Positions 43,887 through 53,165 of a stretch of DNA of 64,000 nucleotides are shown here, piece after piece; within the stretch, counting starts at the first letter, position 1, and every line of letters starts with the position of its first letter. Origin of the DNA: an uncultured Alphaproteobacteria bacterium (GTDB lineage Bacteria; Pseudomonadota; Alphaproteobacteria; Rhodobacterales; Rhodobacteraceae); assembly GCA_902533625.1 (NCBI GenBank), contig CACAMI010000005.1, forward strand, positions 1-64,000, written 5' to 3'. The notes beneath the pieces are model-generated. The model worked only from the letters and a program-made list of their open reading frames with translations. It searched no databases and was not told the DNA's origin. The position numbers and the translations under genes are program-made.

Positions 43887-45382
43887 TTATTCTTCCTCCC
43901 TAATCCGGCCAAGTCAAAAGGCAACTTTCCCTTTGGCAACGAATCTAAATCTTTGCTGAGAAGGCCTTCCAAGTTACCACCGGACAACTTGCCGATATCG
44001 CTGATATCTTTTGCGGATGGTAAACTATTCCCCGTTTTTCCAGAGATCATTTGCATTATCTGTGAAATCATCCCTTTTCCCCCACTTTTCCCGAGCTTTT
44101 TCATGGTATCTGACATCTGTCGCTGCATTTTTACCAACTTGTTTAATTCAGATACGTCCAGCCCTGAACCAGAAGCTATTCGCTTTTTTCTGCTTGCTTG
44201 CAAGATTTGAGGATTTGCTCTTTCTCTTCTGGTCATGGAGTTCACTAAAGCCACTTGGCGTGCTATCATTTTATCATCGAAGCCAGCAGAGCTTATCTGT
44301 TTAGACATTTTATTCATTCCTGGCATCATTCCCATTATACTATTCATGCCTCCCATTTTCTTCATTTGCTCAAGTTGGCTTTTTAGATCGTTCATATTGA
44401 ATTGGCCTTTTTGTAGCCTTTTCATCATCCTTTCAGCTTTCTCAGCTTCAAAAGTTTCTTGAGCCTTTTCTACTAGGGAAACAATATCCCCCATACCTAG
44501 TATTCGTCCGGCAATTCGATCAGGAACGAATTGTTCTAAGGCATCTACTTTTTCTCCTACACCTATGAACTTTATAGGTTTTCCAGTAACTGCTCTCATT
44601 GAAAGAGCAGCTCCACCTCTTCCGTCTCCGTCCATTCTGGTTAGAATGACACCTGAAATATTTAATCTAGAATCAAACTCTTCCGCTACATTGACTGCAT
44701 CCTGGCCAGTTAAACCATCAACCACCAATAAGATCTCATGAGGATTCGATACTTCTTTTACAGTCTGGATTTCTCCCATTAGCTCGTTATCAACATGGAG
44801 CCTGCCAGCGGTATCAAGCAAATATACGTCATAGCCTCCTAGACTTGCTTGTTGCTTAGCTCTCTTTGCTATTTCCATAGCTGTTTCATTGCTCTTTATC
44901 GGCAGTGTATCAATTTTAGATTGTTGACCAAGTATAGCCAATTGCTCCATAGCTGCTGGTCGCCTATTATCTAAACTTGCCATTAGAACCTTTTTTTTCT
45001 CAGCTGCGAGTTTTTTGGCTAATTTTGCAGTGGTTGTTGTCTTTCCTGATCCTTGCAGGCCAACCATTAAAATAGGGGCTGGTGGGCTATCGATCTTTAG
45101 ATCCGAATTATCATCTGAATCTTCAAGTATTTTTTTCAGCTCGTCATGGACGATTTTTATAACCTGCTGACCAGGCGTAACAGACCTTGTTACCGCTTGC
45201 CCTGTTGCCTTTTTGCCGACTGTCTTGATGAAGGATCTGACAACAGAAAGTGATACGTCTGCTTCTATTAAAGCAACCCTAATTTCTTTTAAAGCACGTT
45301 CTACGTCTTTCTCCGAGAGCGATCCCTGACGCGTTAGTTTATTGAATACCCCTGAAAAACGTTCGGACAGTGATTCAAACAT
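43883..45382 (-). CDS. ffh: Signal recognition particle protein Ffh
   Basis: GTPase of the bacterial SRP that targets membrane proteins to FtsY. The 499-residue protein has the N domain, G domain with P-loop GLQGSGKTTT at 108-117, DTAGRLHVD and LTRMDGDGRGGAALS, and a methionine-rich M domain (QLEQMKKMGGMNSIMGMMPG). The start is ATG 45382 with AAGGA 8 bp upstream; the open frame extends to 45487, but those 35 extra codons cover the structured GC-rich element and do not resemble Ffh. It heads the ffh-rpsP-trmD-rplS run. Confidence 0.96.
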   Translation of the reverse strand: MFESLSERFSGVFNKLTRQGSLSEKDVERALKEIRVALIEADVSLSVVRSFIKTVGKKATGQAVTRSVTPGQQVIKIVHDELKKILEDSDDNSDLKIDSPPAPILMVGLQGSGKTTTTAKLAKKLAAEKKKVLMASLDNRRPAAMEQLAILGQQSKIDTLPIKSNETAMEIAKRAKQQASLGGYDVYLLDTAGRLHVDNELMGEIQTVKEVSNPHEILLVVDGLTGQDAVNVAEEFDSRLNISGVILTRMDGDGRGGAALSMRAVTGKPIKFIGVGEKVDALEQFVPDRIAGRILGMGDIVSLVEKAQETFEAEKAERMMKRLQKGQFNMNDLKSQLEQMKKMGGMNSIMGMMPGMNKMSKQISSAGFDDKMIARQVALVNSMTRRERANPQILQASRKKRIASGSGLDVSELNKLVKMQRQMSDTMKKLGKSGGKGMISQIMQMISGKTGNSLPSAKDISDIGKLSGGNLEGLLSKDLDSLPKGKLPFDLAGLGRKNK

Positions 45383-45412
45383 GACAATTTCCTTAGTTAC
45401 ATTCCTATATAC

Positions 45413-45506
45413 CAAACCCAGAACACACCCGCGGGCGTATAACGCTGACGGGTGGAGATCCAAAAGCTGGACCCGGAAGAATCTCAACTTCCAGAATATG
45501 GGTTTG
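45413..45506. ncRNA. GC-rich foldable element upstream of ffh, candidate leader or small RNA
   Basis: Between the divergent ffh and trhO genes. An 8-bp closing stem (CAAACCCA 45413-45420 with TGGGTTTG 45499-45506) encloses two arms: CACCCG/CGGGTG (45426-45431 with 45449-45454, with an inner GCG/CGC hairpin) and GAGAT/ATCTC (45455-45459 with 45481-45485) holding a CCA/TGG hairpin. GGAAG/CTTCC (475-479 with 488-492) and CTGGA/TCCAG are competing pairings. By my count 36 of 60 bases at 45421-45480 are G or C, far above the surroundings. It would lie in the ffh 5' leader if transcribed leftward. It lacks the SRP RNA domain IV motif and tRNA arms. Strand unproved. Confidence 0.45.
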
Positions 45507-45603
45507 TTATGAAACTTTTAGTAATTCGTCAAGAAAAAAGCGTTTTGAGAGAGCTTAATGTAGTATTGCAATGCGTATAGAGTACTGTTATCTCATGATA
45601 GCC

Positions 45604-46515
45604 ATGAAGTATGTTGTAATTGCATTTTATAAATTTTTTCCAATCGAAGAACCTTTAGTTTTAAAAGACGCTTTTCAAAGAAAGTGTAAAGCTTCTGGTA
45701 TAGTGGGTTCGATTATTATTTCACCTGAAGGCATCAATGGCACTGTTTCAGGACGAAAAGATGGTGTTAGAAGCTTGATTGAATTTTTACAAGAGATTCC
45801 AAAATGTTCTGACATAGAATTTAAGGCGAGTTATTCTGATTTTTCTCCATTTTTAAGAATGAAGGTCAAGATAAAAAAAGAGATTGTTACTATTGGTCTA
45901 GACAAAGTTAAGCCTCACGAATTTTCCGGGACTTATATTGAAGCTGAGGATTGGAACAATATAGTTCAGTCAGAAGATTACGTGATTATTGATACAAGAA
46001 ATGATTATGAAGTGGGCATTGGGACATTTAAAAATTCTATTAATCCAAAAATAAAATCGTTCAGAGAATTTCCACTTTGGTGGGAGAAAAATAAAGAAAA
46101 ATATCAATCAAAAAAAGTTGCTATGTTTTGTACTGGTGGAATAAGGTGTGAGAAATCAACAAACTACATTTTGCAGAGCGGTTCAGAAGAAGTTGTACAT
46201 TTGAAGGGTGGTATACTGAAATACTTAGAAACAGTGGGTGAATCTCAAAGTTTGTGGGAGGGAGCCTGCTTTGTTTTCGATCAGCGTGTTTCAGTTTTGC
46301 ATGGCTTAGTGGAGGGCCCTCAAATTCTTTGCCATGCATGCCGTAGGCCTGTGGAGGTTGAGGATACTCATCACACTAATTATAAAGAGGGCGTCAGTTG
46401 TAAGAACTGTTTTACCGAACATAATGAAGAACGTAAAAAAAGATTCAAGGAAAGGCAGAAGCAAATTGGTTTAGCGAATGAGCGTGGTTATAGGCATATC
46501 GGAAGATTGAATTGA
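45604..46515 (+). CDS. trhO: tRNA uridine-34 hydroxylase TrhO (rhodanese-related, UPF0176)
   Basis: Oxygen-dependent enzyme (YceA family) that forms 5-hydroxyuridine at the tRNA wobble position. The N-terminal UPF0176 domain contains ISPEGINGTVSG, then a rhodanese domain with the catalytic cysteine C176 in MFCTGGIRCEKST, and a C-terminal segment with paired cysteines (CHACRRPV, CKNCF) that look metal-binding. ATG 45604 gives 303 residues and the family-like MKYVVIAFYKFF start; ATGs at 45595 and 45571 are alternatives without better ribosome-binding sites. Confidence 0.88.
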   Translation: MKYVVIAFYKFFPIEEPLVLKDAFQRKCKASGIVGSIIISPEGINGTVSGRKDGVRSLIEFLQEIPKCSDIEFKASYSDFSPFLRMKVKIKKEIVTIGLDKVKPHEFSGTYIEAEDWNNIVQSEDYVIIDTRNDYEVGIGTFKNSINPKIKSFREFPLWWEKNKEKYQSKKVAMFCTGGIRCEKSTNYILQSGSEEVVHLKGGILKYLETVGESQSLWEGACFVFDQRVSVLHGLVEGPQILCHACRRPVEVEDTHHTNYKEGVSCKNCFTEHNEERKKRFKERQKQIGLANERGYRHIGRLN

Positions 46516-46548
46516 TTCAGCGAATATTATCTCAGAAGGCTTTTGGTG

Positions 46549-47670
46549 ATGGAGTATCATGATCAGGTTAAAGCAACTTTAGTTGAAACCTATACTGATC
46601 TTACAGAAAACGGTGGATTTCATTTTGATGAAATGCAACTTAATCTAACACGCCAGTTAGACCTGTTTGCAAATGAATTGCAGAGTTATGTGAAAGATTC
46701 AGAAAAAAGGGGATTTCTAAGAAAAGTTTTAAGAAAAAATAAAAGACAAAAGCCGGTGATGGGTTTTTATATTTATGGTGGGGTCGGAAGAGGCAAAACA
46801 ATGCTAATGGATCTACTTTTCAAAAAAATTAAGATCTCATCAAAAAAAAGATTTCATTTTCATGAATTTATGAGAGATGTCCACGAGGGAATAAGGGTTG
46901 CCAGAGAAAGAAAAATTGCAGATCCTATAGAATTAGTTGCAGGCAAGATCTTTGAAAATATTTCCTTAATTTGTTTTGATGAAATGCAAATAACGGATAT
47001 TGCAGATGCTATGCTAGTCGGTCGGTTATTTGAAAAGATTGTGAACATGCAAATATCTTTTATTTGTACATCAAATAGGAAACCTGGAGATCTATATAAG
47101 GACGGTCTTAACAGGGAGCTATTTCTTCCTTTTATTGATTTGCTGGAGAGTAATCTCCAAATTTTCCCGTTGAATGCTGATAGAGATTATAGGAGGGATT
47201 TGCTAAAAGGTAGTGAGAAATATTTTGTTCTTTCCAATCCAAATTCACATGATCCTTTCCAAAAATTATGGGTAAGCTTAACTCGTGGAGATAAGGCACT
47301 ACCCTTTGAAATTAAGATAGGAACTCGGACATTGGCAATTCCTCATTTTATTAATGGAATAGGGCGTTTAAGTTTTAAAGATTTGTGTGAACAGCCACTG
47401 TCTTCCAGGGAATATTTGTCAATGATTAATGAAATTAAGGTGTTATTTTTAGAAGACATTCCAATATTTTGTACTGAAAACCTAGATTCCTCTAAAAGGT
47501 TCATGAATTTAATAGATGTAATATATGAAAACCAAGTACGCTTCATATGTACAGCCGAAGATGAGCCCAGCTCTTTATACAGGTCAAAAAGAGGTGCTTT
47601 TGAATTTGAGCGTACGATTTCGAGGTTGGAGGAGATGAGAAGTGCCAATTGGCCTAGTGCTGAGAAATAA
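46549..47670 (+). CDS. zapE: Cell division protein ZapE (AFG1/LACE1-like ATPase)
   Basis: P-loop ATPase that in E. coli modulates the Z-ring under stress; the mitochondrial homologue is AFG1/LACE1. The protein (373 residues from the ATG) has Walker A GGVGRGKT at 77-84, RFHFHEFMRDVHEGI, the Walker B ICFDEMQITDIADAM and TSNRKPGDLYKDGLNRELF. TTG, GTG and ATG codons follow one another at 46543-46551; AGAAGG at 46534-46539 fits GTG or ATG best, and I chose the ATG. It converges on rnr with 7 bp between stops. Confidence 0.92.
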   Translation: MEYHDQVKATLVETYTDLTENGGFHFDEMQLNLTRQLDLFANELQSYVKDSEKRGFLRKVLRKNKRQKPVMGFYIYGGVGRGKTMLMDLLFKKIKISSKKRFHFHEFMRDVHEGIRVARERKIADPIELVAGKIFENISLICFDEMQITDIADAMLVGRLFEKIVNMQISFICTSNRKPGDLYKDGLNRELFLPFIDLLESNLQIFPLNADRDYRRDLLKGSEKYFVLSNPNSHDPFQKLWVSLTRGDKALPFEIKIGTRTLAIPHFINGIGRLSFKDLCEQPLSSREYLSMINEIKVLFLEDIPIFCTENLDSSKRFMNLIDVIYENQVRFICTAEDEPSSLYRSKRGAFEFERTISRLEEMRSANWPSAEK

Positions 47671-47677
47671 AAATTAT

Positions 47678-49396
47678 CTAATGGTTGTATCTGAAGGTAA
47701 GGCTGCCATTAAGTTCATTTGCTTTGATTAATGTGACAGGTATTCTTGAACCAATATCAAATTCCTCTGATGAATGCTTATGTAAAAATCTCTGTTTATC
47801 TTTATCAAAGTAGATGGAATCATTCTGTCCCCGTTTTAGTATGATTACACCTTCAGCATCTAGATAATCAATCTTAATGAAAATTACTTTTCTGATAAAA
47901 CCAATTATCTTGCCCTCAAAATTTTGTCCAATTCCATTTCTTATATATTTCGCTAAATATCTCCTTGTGGTGTCTCTCTCTGCTTCAGATGAACGCCTTT
48001 CAGTAAAACTGATATGGTCGCATATTTCTCCCAGATTTATTGATTTTTTGCTATTGGTCATAGAATGTTGGTTTATTGTAAAATTAATTATCAATCTATG
48101 AATTATTATATCTGCATATCGTCTTATGGGGCTAGTGAAGTGAGTATAATACTTTAAGTTGAGCCCAAAATGACCGTCATTCTTAGTACTATATCTTGCC
48201 TGTTCAAGCAATTTAATGATTTCTTGTTTATATATTTCCCTTTCATCTGCACCTTTTGCTGAATTAACTAACTCATTCAAATTCACTGAAGTGATTTTGC
48301 TCCCATTTTTAGTTATAGAAGACCCTACTCCTTTTATATTTCTAAAAGTTTCAATTTTTTCATTTGAAGGAGTTGGATGAATCCTAAACAAATTCCCCAT
48401 TCCACATTTCTTAATGGTTTCTGCAGCACTAATGTTAGCCAATATCATTAGTTCTTCAACTAATTGGTTTGAATTATTTTTTTTAACACTAGTGATATCT
48501 AAAACGTTGTCGTCAACGTCAGTACTAATTGCCCTTTCTGGGAAATCAAGCTGAAGGGGAGACCTGTCTTTCTTCTCTTTCAATAGTAAATCGTATAAGT
48601 CCCATAAGGCGGCTAATGATTGAGAATATGGTACTGTTTTAACGATTTTTTCATGTCTGAAAATCTCAACATCTTCATATGTAAGAGCTTTAATATTTTT
48701 TATTATGGCTCTATGAAAGGTATGAGATAACTTCTTTCCAACTTCATCTATAGCCATTTCAACTACTAAACATGGTCTGATTTCTCCCTCTAAAAGAGAG
48801 CATAAATTAAAAGATAATTTTTCGGGCAGCATGGGAATGCAGAGATTCGGAAGGTAGGTCGAATTTCCTCGATCTCTCGCTTCAAAATCAATTTCCGAAT
48901 TTTCCTTAACAAAAAAGGAGACATCAGCGATGGCAACATAGACTTTAAAACAAAAATTATCCACTCCGTTCATTCCTTTAATTGCATAAATAGCATCATC
49001 GTGATCTTTTGCATCCTGAGGATCGACTGTTATAAAGGGCAAATGAGTAAAATCTTTGTGATCATTAAAAACGTAGGGCAATTCAATTTTTTCACATTCA
49101 CGCATTGATTTATCTGAGAAAATATTGGGAATGCCTTTTTCATATAGAGATATATGATTTAAAGGTTTTTTGAGAACATTCTTACGTAAAACTTTTATTA
49201 TTTTTACATGCCTATATTGTTTTCTCGTTATGAGACAATCAACCAGGTCACCTGCCCTTATACCAGTGAGGTTTTTTCCTTTAATAAAATAAGTTCTTTC
49301 ATCTCCTTTGGAAATAGAGATGACCATTGCGGTGTTTTCTTTAAAAGAGACGATACCCTTTATTTTGGAAGTAAAATTAGTAGATCTTTTTAACAT
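47678..49396 (-). CDS. rnr: Shortened RNase R / RNase II family exoribonuclease
   Basis: 3'-5' exoribonuclease. The RNB catalytic domain is complete: DPQDAKDHDDAIYA holds the metal-binding aspartates, DRGNSTYLPNLCIPMLPEKL and HFTSPIRRYADIIIHRLI follow, and a C-terminal S1-like domain is present (FEGKIIGFIRKVIF). At 572 residues it is about 180 shorter than usual alphaproteobacterial RNase R: the N-terminal winged helix and one cold-shock domain are missing, and there is no basic C-terminal tail. The frame starts cleanly with an ATG, so this is domain loss rather than truncation by frameshift. It follows topA by 40 bp. Confidence 0.88.
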   Translation of the reverse strand: MLKRSTNFTSKIKGIVSFKENTAMVISISKGDERTYFIKGKNLTGIRAGDLVDCLITRKQYRHVKIIKVLRKNVLKKPLNHISLYEKGIPNIFSDKSMRECEKIELPYVFNDHKDFTHLPFITVDPQDAKDHDDAIYAIKGMNGVDNFCFKVYVAIADVSFFVKENSEIDFEARDRGNSTYLPNLCIPMLPEKLSFNLCSLLEGEIRPCLVVEMAIDEVGKKLSHTFHRAIIKNIKALTYEDVEIFRHEKIVKTVPYSQSLAALWDLYDLLLKEKKDRSPLQLDFPERAISTDVDDNVLDITSVKKNNSNQLVEELMILANISAAETIKKCGMGNLFRIHPTPSNEKIETFRNIKGVGSSITKNGSKITSVNLNELVNSAKGADEREIYKQEIIKLLEQARYSTKNDGHFGLNLKYYTHFTSPIRRYADIIIHRLIINFTINQHSMTNSKKSINLGEICDHISFTERRSSEAERDTTRRYLAKYIRNGIGQNFEGKIIGFIRKVIFIKIDYLDAEGVIILKRGQNDSIYFDKDKQRFLHKHSSEEFDIGSRIPVTLIKANELNGSLTFRYNH

Positions 49397-49436
49397 GTCG
49401 GAAGATCTTTCTTTTGAAACTAGTTCTCTTAATTAA

Positions 49437-51932
49437 TTATTTCTTTTTGGATTTTTTTTCGTTAATTAAGTTCAATGCTTCATTAAGTGATATAGATAAT
49501 GCATCAAGATTTTTTGGTATAGTGGCATTTATCTTATTCCATTTTATATATTTTCCAAACTTGCCATCCATTGCGTCTATTGAGCCACCTTCTGGATGGT
49601 CGCCTATAGACCTAATAATCTTAGAAGATCTTCGTCCAGGTCCTGATGCTTTTTTGGTCTCTATTAGCTCTACCGCCCTATTGAGCCCAACTATAAATAT
49701 TTCTTCAACATCCTTAACATTGGCATAAGTCTTATTATGACGAATATAGGGGCCATATGGGCCAATAGCAGCCTCTATTTTGTTTCCATCATCAGGGTGA
49801 ATTCCAATTTCTCTAGGAAGAGATAGAAGTTTTAAGGCAAAATCTAGATCAATGCTTTCAATACTGTATCCTTTAGGTATGGATGATCTTTTTGGTTTTT
49901 CTAAATTTGTTTTTTCATTTCCAAGTTGAACAAATGGTCCAAAGCGGCCAGTTCGAAGAAAAACAGGTTCCCCATTTTCATGATTTCCCATTAGTTTCCC
50001 ATCTTCTCCAGCAAGTTCAATTTCATCCTTTTTAACGGACATGGGGCGAATATAATTACAATTTGGGTAATTTGAGCAACCTATAAATGCACTGCCCCTA
50101 CTGCCCTTGCTTGTTTTTACTGACAAAATCCCACTGCCACATTTTAAGCAAATTCTTGAATCTGTGCCATCCTCTTTCTCAGGGAACAAGTGTGGAGTAA
50201 GTGCCTCAGTTATTCGTTCTAATACATCACGGATGTCTAAATCTAATGCAGTGGAGACAGATTCAGAAAATTCACCCCAAAATTCACTCATTATTTTCTT
50301 CCACGAAACATTTCCTGCTGAAATATTATCGAGCTTTTTTTCCAAATCTGCAGTATACTCATACTCGAGGTATCTATTGAAGTAAGAGTCGAGAAACACT
50401 GTTACAAGCCTTCCTTTAATTTCTGGGATTAAGAGGTTTTTTTCTTTTCTAACGTATTCCCTATCTTGAATAGTTGATACTACGGAAGCGTAGGTAGATG
50501 GTCTTCCTATTCCCAGTTCAACCATTTTCTTTACAAGAGATGCTTCAGTATAACGGGCCTTAGGTTGAGTAAAATGTTGGGACGGAATGACTTCATTTAT
50601 TTCTAGCCTTTCTCCTTTTTTTAAAGCTATTAGGCTACTTTCCTTCTCATTTTCCTTCTCGTTATCAACACCCTCAAGGTAAACTCTTTTGAAACCATCA
50701 AAAACTGTCTCTGCTCCGGTTGCTCTTAGCATGAATTGACCTTTTTCAGGTCCTAGATCAATCTTCGTTTCTTCAATATCTGCTGATGCCATTTGAGAAG
50801 AAATGGTCCTCTTCCATATCAGCTCGTATAGTTTTTTCTGAATATCATCGGAATTTTTCAGATCTTTAGGCGACTTTCCCAAATTTGTTGGTCTTATGCA
50901 TTCATGTGCCTCTTGAGCATTGCGTGCTTTATTTTTATAAAATCTTGGCTTTTCTGGGACATACTGTTTGCCGTATTTCTTTTGGATTTCAGATCTTGAT
51001 TCCTGTATAGCTTCAACGTCCATATCTATTCCATCGGTTCTCATATAGGTAATTAGACCCGCTTCATAAAGTTTTTGAGCTACTGACATTGTTTGCTTAG
51101 TACCTAAGCCTAGTTTTCGACTAGCTTCTTGTTGTAGCGTTGCTGTCATAAAAGGAGGTGAAGGATTTCTTTTGGTAAATTTAGATTCAATTTTGAGAAC
51201 ATGAATAGGATGACTCTTAATTACATCAACAACCTTCTCACTTTCAATTTTTGACTTTATATCATGATCTTTGACTCTTTTTCCATCAAGTGAAAATAAT
51301 TTTGATGTCAATAAATTGCCACAAGAGTTTTTAAGCTTCACTTCAACCAACCAATACTCCAATGGCACATGCGATTCTATTTCCATTTCTCGCTCGACAA
51401 TTAGTTTTAAAGTTGGGGATTGGACCCTTCCAGCAGAACGTGAGCCAGGTAGTTTTCTCCAAAGCACAGGGGAGATTTCATACCCCATAAGATAATCAAG
51501 GGCTACGCGTGCCAAGTATGCTTCAACTAATGGCATATCAATTTCTCTAGGGGATTTCATCGCTTCTAAAATTGAAGATTTGGTAATTGCATTAAATACT
51601 ACCCGTTTAACTGGAGTATCATTTTTTATTACCTTTCTGTTTTTAAGACTTTCCACTACATGCCACGAAATTGCTTCACCTTCCCGATCAGGATCTGTTG
51701 CCAAAATCAGGTCGTTATCATTTTTTAGGGCATCAACAATTTTTTTTATTTGCTTCTGCGCATTTGAGTCAGCTTGCCACTTCATTTTAAAATCATTTTG
51801 CGGGTCGACAGAACCATTTTTGGAAGGCAAATCTCTTACATGGCCATAAGAGGCAATGACAGTATAACTAGATCCTAGGTAGCTATTTATAGTTTTAGCC
51901 TTTGCAGGAGATTCAACCACTAAGACTGGCAT
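49437..51932 (-). CDS. topA: DNA topoisomerase I
   Basis: Type IA topoisomerase relaxing negative supercoils. The 831-residue protein has the Toprim domain (VVESPAKAKTI with E7; DPDREGEAISWH near 81-92), the catalytic tyrosine Y296 in GLITYMRTDG, GRPSTYASVVSTIQDR, and one four-cysteine zinc ribbon (CLKCGSG ... CSNYPNC) followed by repeated C-terminal domains (GRFGPFVQLG, GPYGPYIRHN) and a KKSKKK end. In many alphaproteobacteria dprA lies just upstream; here the neighbour is the divergent cox operon. rnr follows. Confidence 0.96.
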   Translation of the reverse strand: MPVLVVESPAKAKTINSYLGSSYTVIASYGHVRDLPSKNGSVDPQNDFKMKWQADSNAQKQIKKIVDALKNDNDLILATDPDREGEAISWHVVESLKNRKVIKNDTPVKRVVFNAITKSSILEAMKSPREIDMPLVEAYLARVALDYLMGYEISPVLWRKLPGSRSAGRVQSPTLKLIVEREMEIESHVPLEYWLVEVKLKNSCGNLLTSKLFSLDGKRVKDHDIKSKIESEKVVDVIKSHPIHVLKIESKFTKRNPSPPFMTATLQQEASRKLGLGTKQTMSVAQKLYEAGLITYMRTDGIDMDVEAIQESRSEIQKKYGKQYVPEKPRFYKNKARNAQEAHECIRPTNLGKSPKDLKNSDDIQKKLYELIWKRTISSQMASADIEETKIDLGPEKGQFMLRATGAETVFDGFKRVYLEGVDNEKENEKESSLIALKKGERLEINEVIPSQHFTQPKARYTEASLVKKMVELGIGRPSTYASVVSTIQDREYVRKEKNLLIPEIKGRLVTVFLDSYFNRYLEYEYTADLEKKLDNISAGNVSWKKIMSEFWGEFSESVSTALDLDIRDVLERITEALTPHLFPEKEDGTDSRICLKCGSGILSVKTSKGSRGSAFIGCSNYPNCNYIRPMSVKKDEIELAGEDGKLMGNHENGEPVFLRTGRFGPFVQLGNEKTNLEKPKRSSIPKGYSIESIDLDFALKLLSLPREIGIHPDDGNKIEAAIGPYGPYIRHNKTYANVKDVEEIFIVGLNRAVELIETKKASGPGRRSSKIIRSIGDHPEGGSIDAMDGKFGKYIKWNKINATIPKNLDALSISLNEALNLINEKKSKKK

Positions 51933-52268
51933 AATTAAAATTCCACTTACTTATTTTTTTATTTTAATACAAAATACGAATCTCAAAACAAACCTTTTAT
52001 TAATTGCAGACGCTACTCATGTCCAGATACGTTTACAAATTAAAATTACTTCTCAACTTTTAAAGAAATAAATTTAACTTCAGATTTATAGCTAAGACAG
52101 AATTTTGTTAAGAAAATTAAGGGAGAGTAGCAAAAAGAGGTTCGCGGCCTAATGACGCAACAAAATAATACGAATTTCTATTCTAAACCTTTGTTTTTTT
52201 ATATAAGTATATATATCGATAATATAAATTATTTTGAAATGAGTTTCACCAGGTACAGGAAGAATAAA
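51933..52268. other. Divergent intergenic region between topA and coxB
   Basis: 336 bp if coxB starts at 52269. It is AT-rich with a run of alternating TATATA around 52200-52222, and must contain promoters for topA (leftward) and the cox operon (rightward). No clear -35/-10 pair, RNA structure or repeat is evident. An open frame from ATG 52152 runs into coxB but adds 39 residues unlike any CoxB. Confidence 0.5.
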
Positions 52269-53165
52269 ATGCCACTTAAAATTATAAAACTCTTTGAGCT
52301 ACTTAATCAGCGATTTACCGTGTTCTTTTTATTTCTGTCTTCAGTATTTTTCTGTGGAGTAAAATTAGTTAGTGCTAATGAGATTTTTTCTGGGTTAGAA
52401 ACTGTAGGAAAACCTATTCCAGGGGGTATAAGTTTTCAACCAGCAGTTACAGAGCTTGCAAGGGATATTAACTGGCTCGATCAAATGTTATTTTGGATAA
52501 TTTTGGTCATATCAATATTTGTAGTATTATTACTCATTTATGCCGCATTTAAATTTAATAGGAAAGCAAATCCAGTTCCACAAACCTTCACTCACCATCC
52601 TGTATTGGAAGTCACTTGGACAGTTGTTCCTATTTTCATCCTAGTCTTTATAGGAATTTTTTCTCTTCCTTTGCTGTACAAGCAAATGGAAATACCGGAA
52701 TCAGACCTTACTATAAAAGCTACTGGAAATCAGTGGTATTGGAGTTATGAATATCCAGAACATGAAATAGAGTTTGATGCCATTATGCTTACTAAGGATG
52801 AGTTAGGTGAATATGGCTATTCTCAAGATGAATATTTGCTAGCTACCGATAACCCAGTAGTAGTACCTATTGGTAAGATAGTTAGAATGCAGGTAACAGG
52901 TGCAGATGTCATTCATGCTTGGAAAATACCTTCTTTTGGAGTTCATACAGATGCTATGCCGGGTAGATTAAATGAAACTTGGTTTAAGGCTGAAAGAGAA
53001 GGTATTTACTTCGGACAGTGTTCAGAACTTTGCGGAATGAATCATGCATATATGCCAATAGTTGTAAAAGTAATTAGCCAGAAAAATTTTGAAAAATGGT
53101 TAGCAAATGCATCAGAAGAGTTTGCCAGCTTACATTCTGAGATAATGTTAGCAAAAGCTGATTAA
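52269..53165 (+). CDS. coxB: Cytochrome c oxidase subunit II
   Basis: Electron-entry subunit of aa3 oxidase carrying CuA. With ATG 52269 (AGGAAG 6 bp upstream) the protein has 298 residues: signal peptide ending near ANEIF, two membrane helices, QWYWSYEYPE, then HAWKIPSFGVHTDAMPG and the CuA ligands C251, C255, H259 and M262 in CSELCGMNHAYM. The upstream in-frame ATG 52152 lacks a ribosome-binding site. The next gene is ctaB, 32 bp on; the usual neighbour coxA (subunit I) is absent. Confidence 0.95.
   Translation: MPLKIIKLFELLNQRFTVFFLFLSSVFFCGVKLVSANEIFSGLETVGKPIPGGISFQPAVTELARDINWLDQMLFWIILVISIFVVLLLIYAAFKFNRKANPVPQTFTHHPVLEVTWTVVPIFILVFIGIFSLPLLYKQMEIPESDLTIKATGNQWYWSYEYPEHEIEFDAIMLTKDELGEYGYSQDEYLLATDNPVVVPIGKIVRMQVTGADVIHAWKIPSFGVHTDAMPGRLNETWFKAEREGIYFGQCSELCGMNHAYMPIVVKVISQKNFEKWLANASEEFASLHSEIMLAKAD

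Noticed and set aside
45383-45487. N-terminal extension of Ffh by 35 codons
   Set aside because: The ATG at 45382 has a good ribosome-binding site and gives the usual Ffh start; the extension covers the structured element and resembles no Ffh.
45413-45506. tRNA or SRP (4.5S) RNA gene, because the end stem resembles an acceptor stem and the site is next to ffh
   Set aside because: There is no T-arm, D-arm or anticodon arm on either strand, and no SRP domain IV with a GGAA tetraloop closed by the expected pairs. Kept as an unassigned structured element.
52152-52268. CoxB starting at the upstream ATG
   Set aside because: The 39 added residues are not family-like and precede a normal signal peptide; ATG 52269 has AGGAAG 6 bp upstream.
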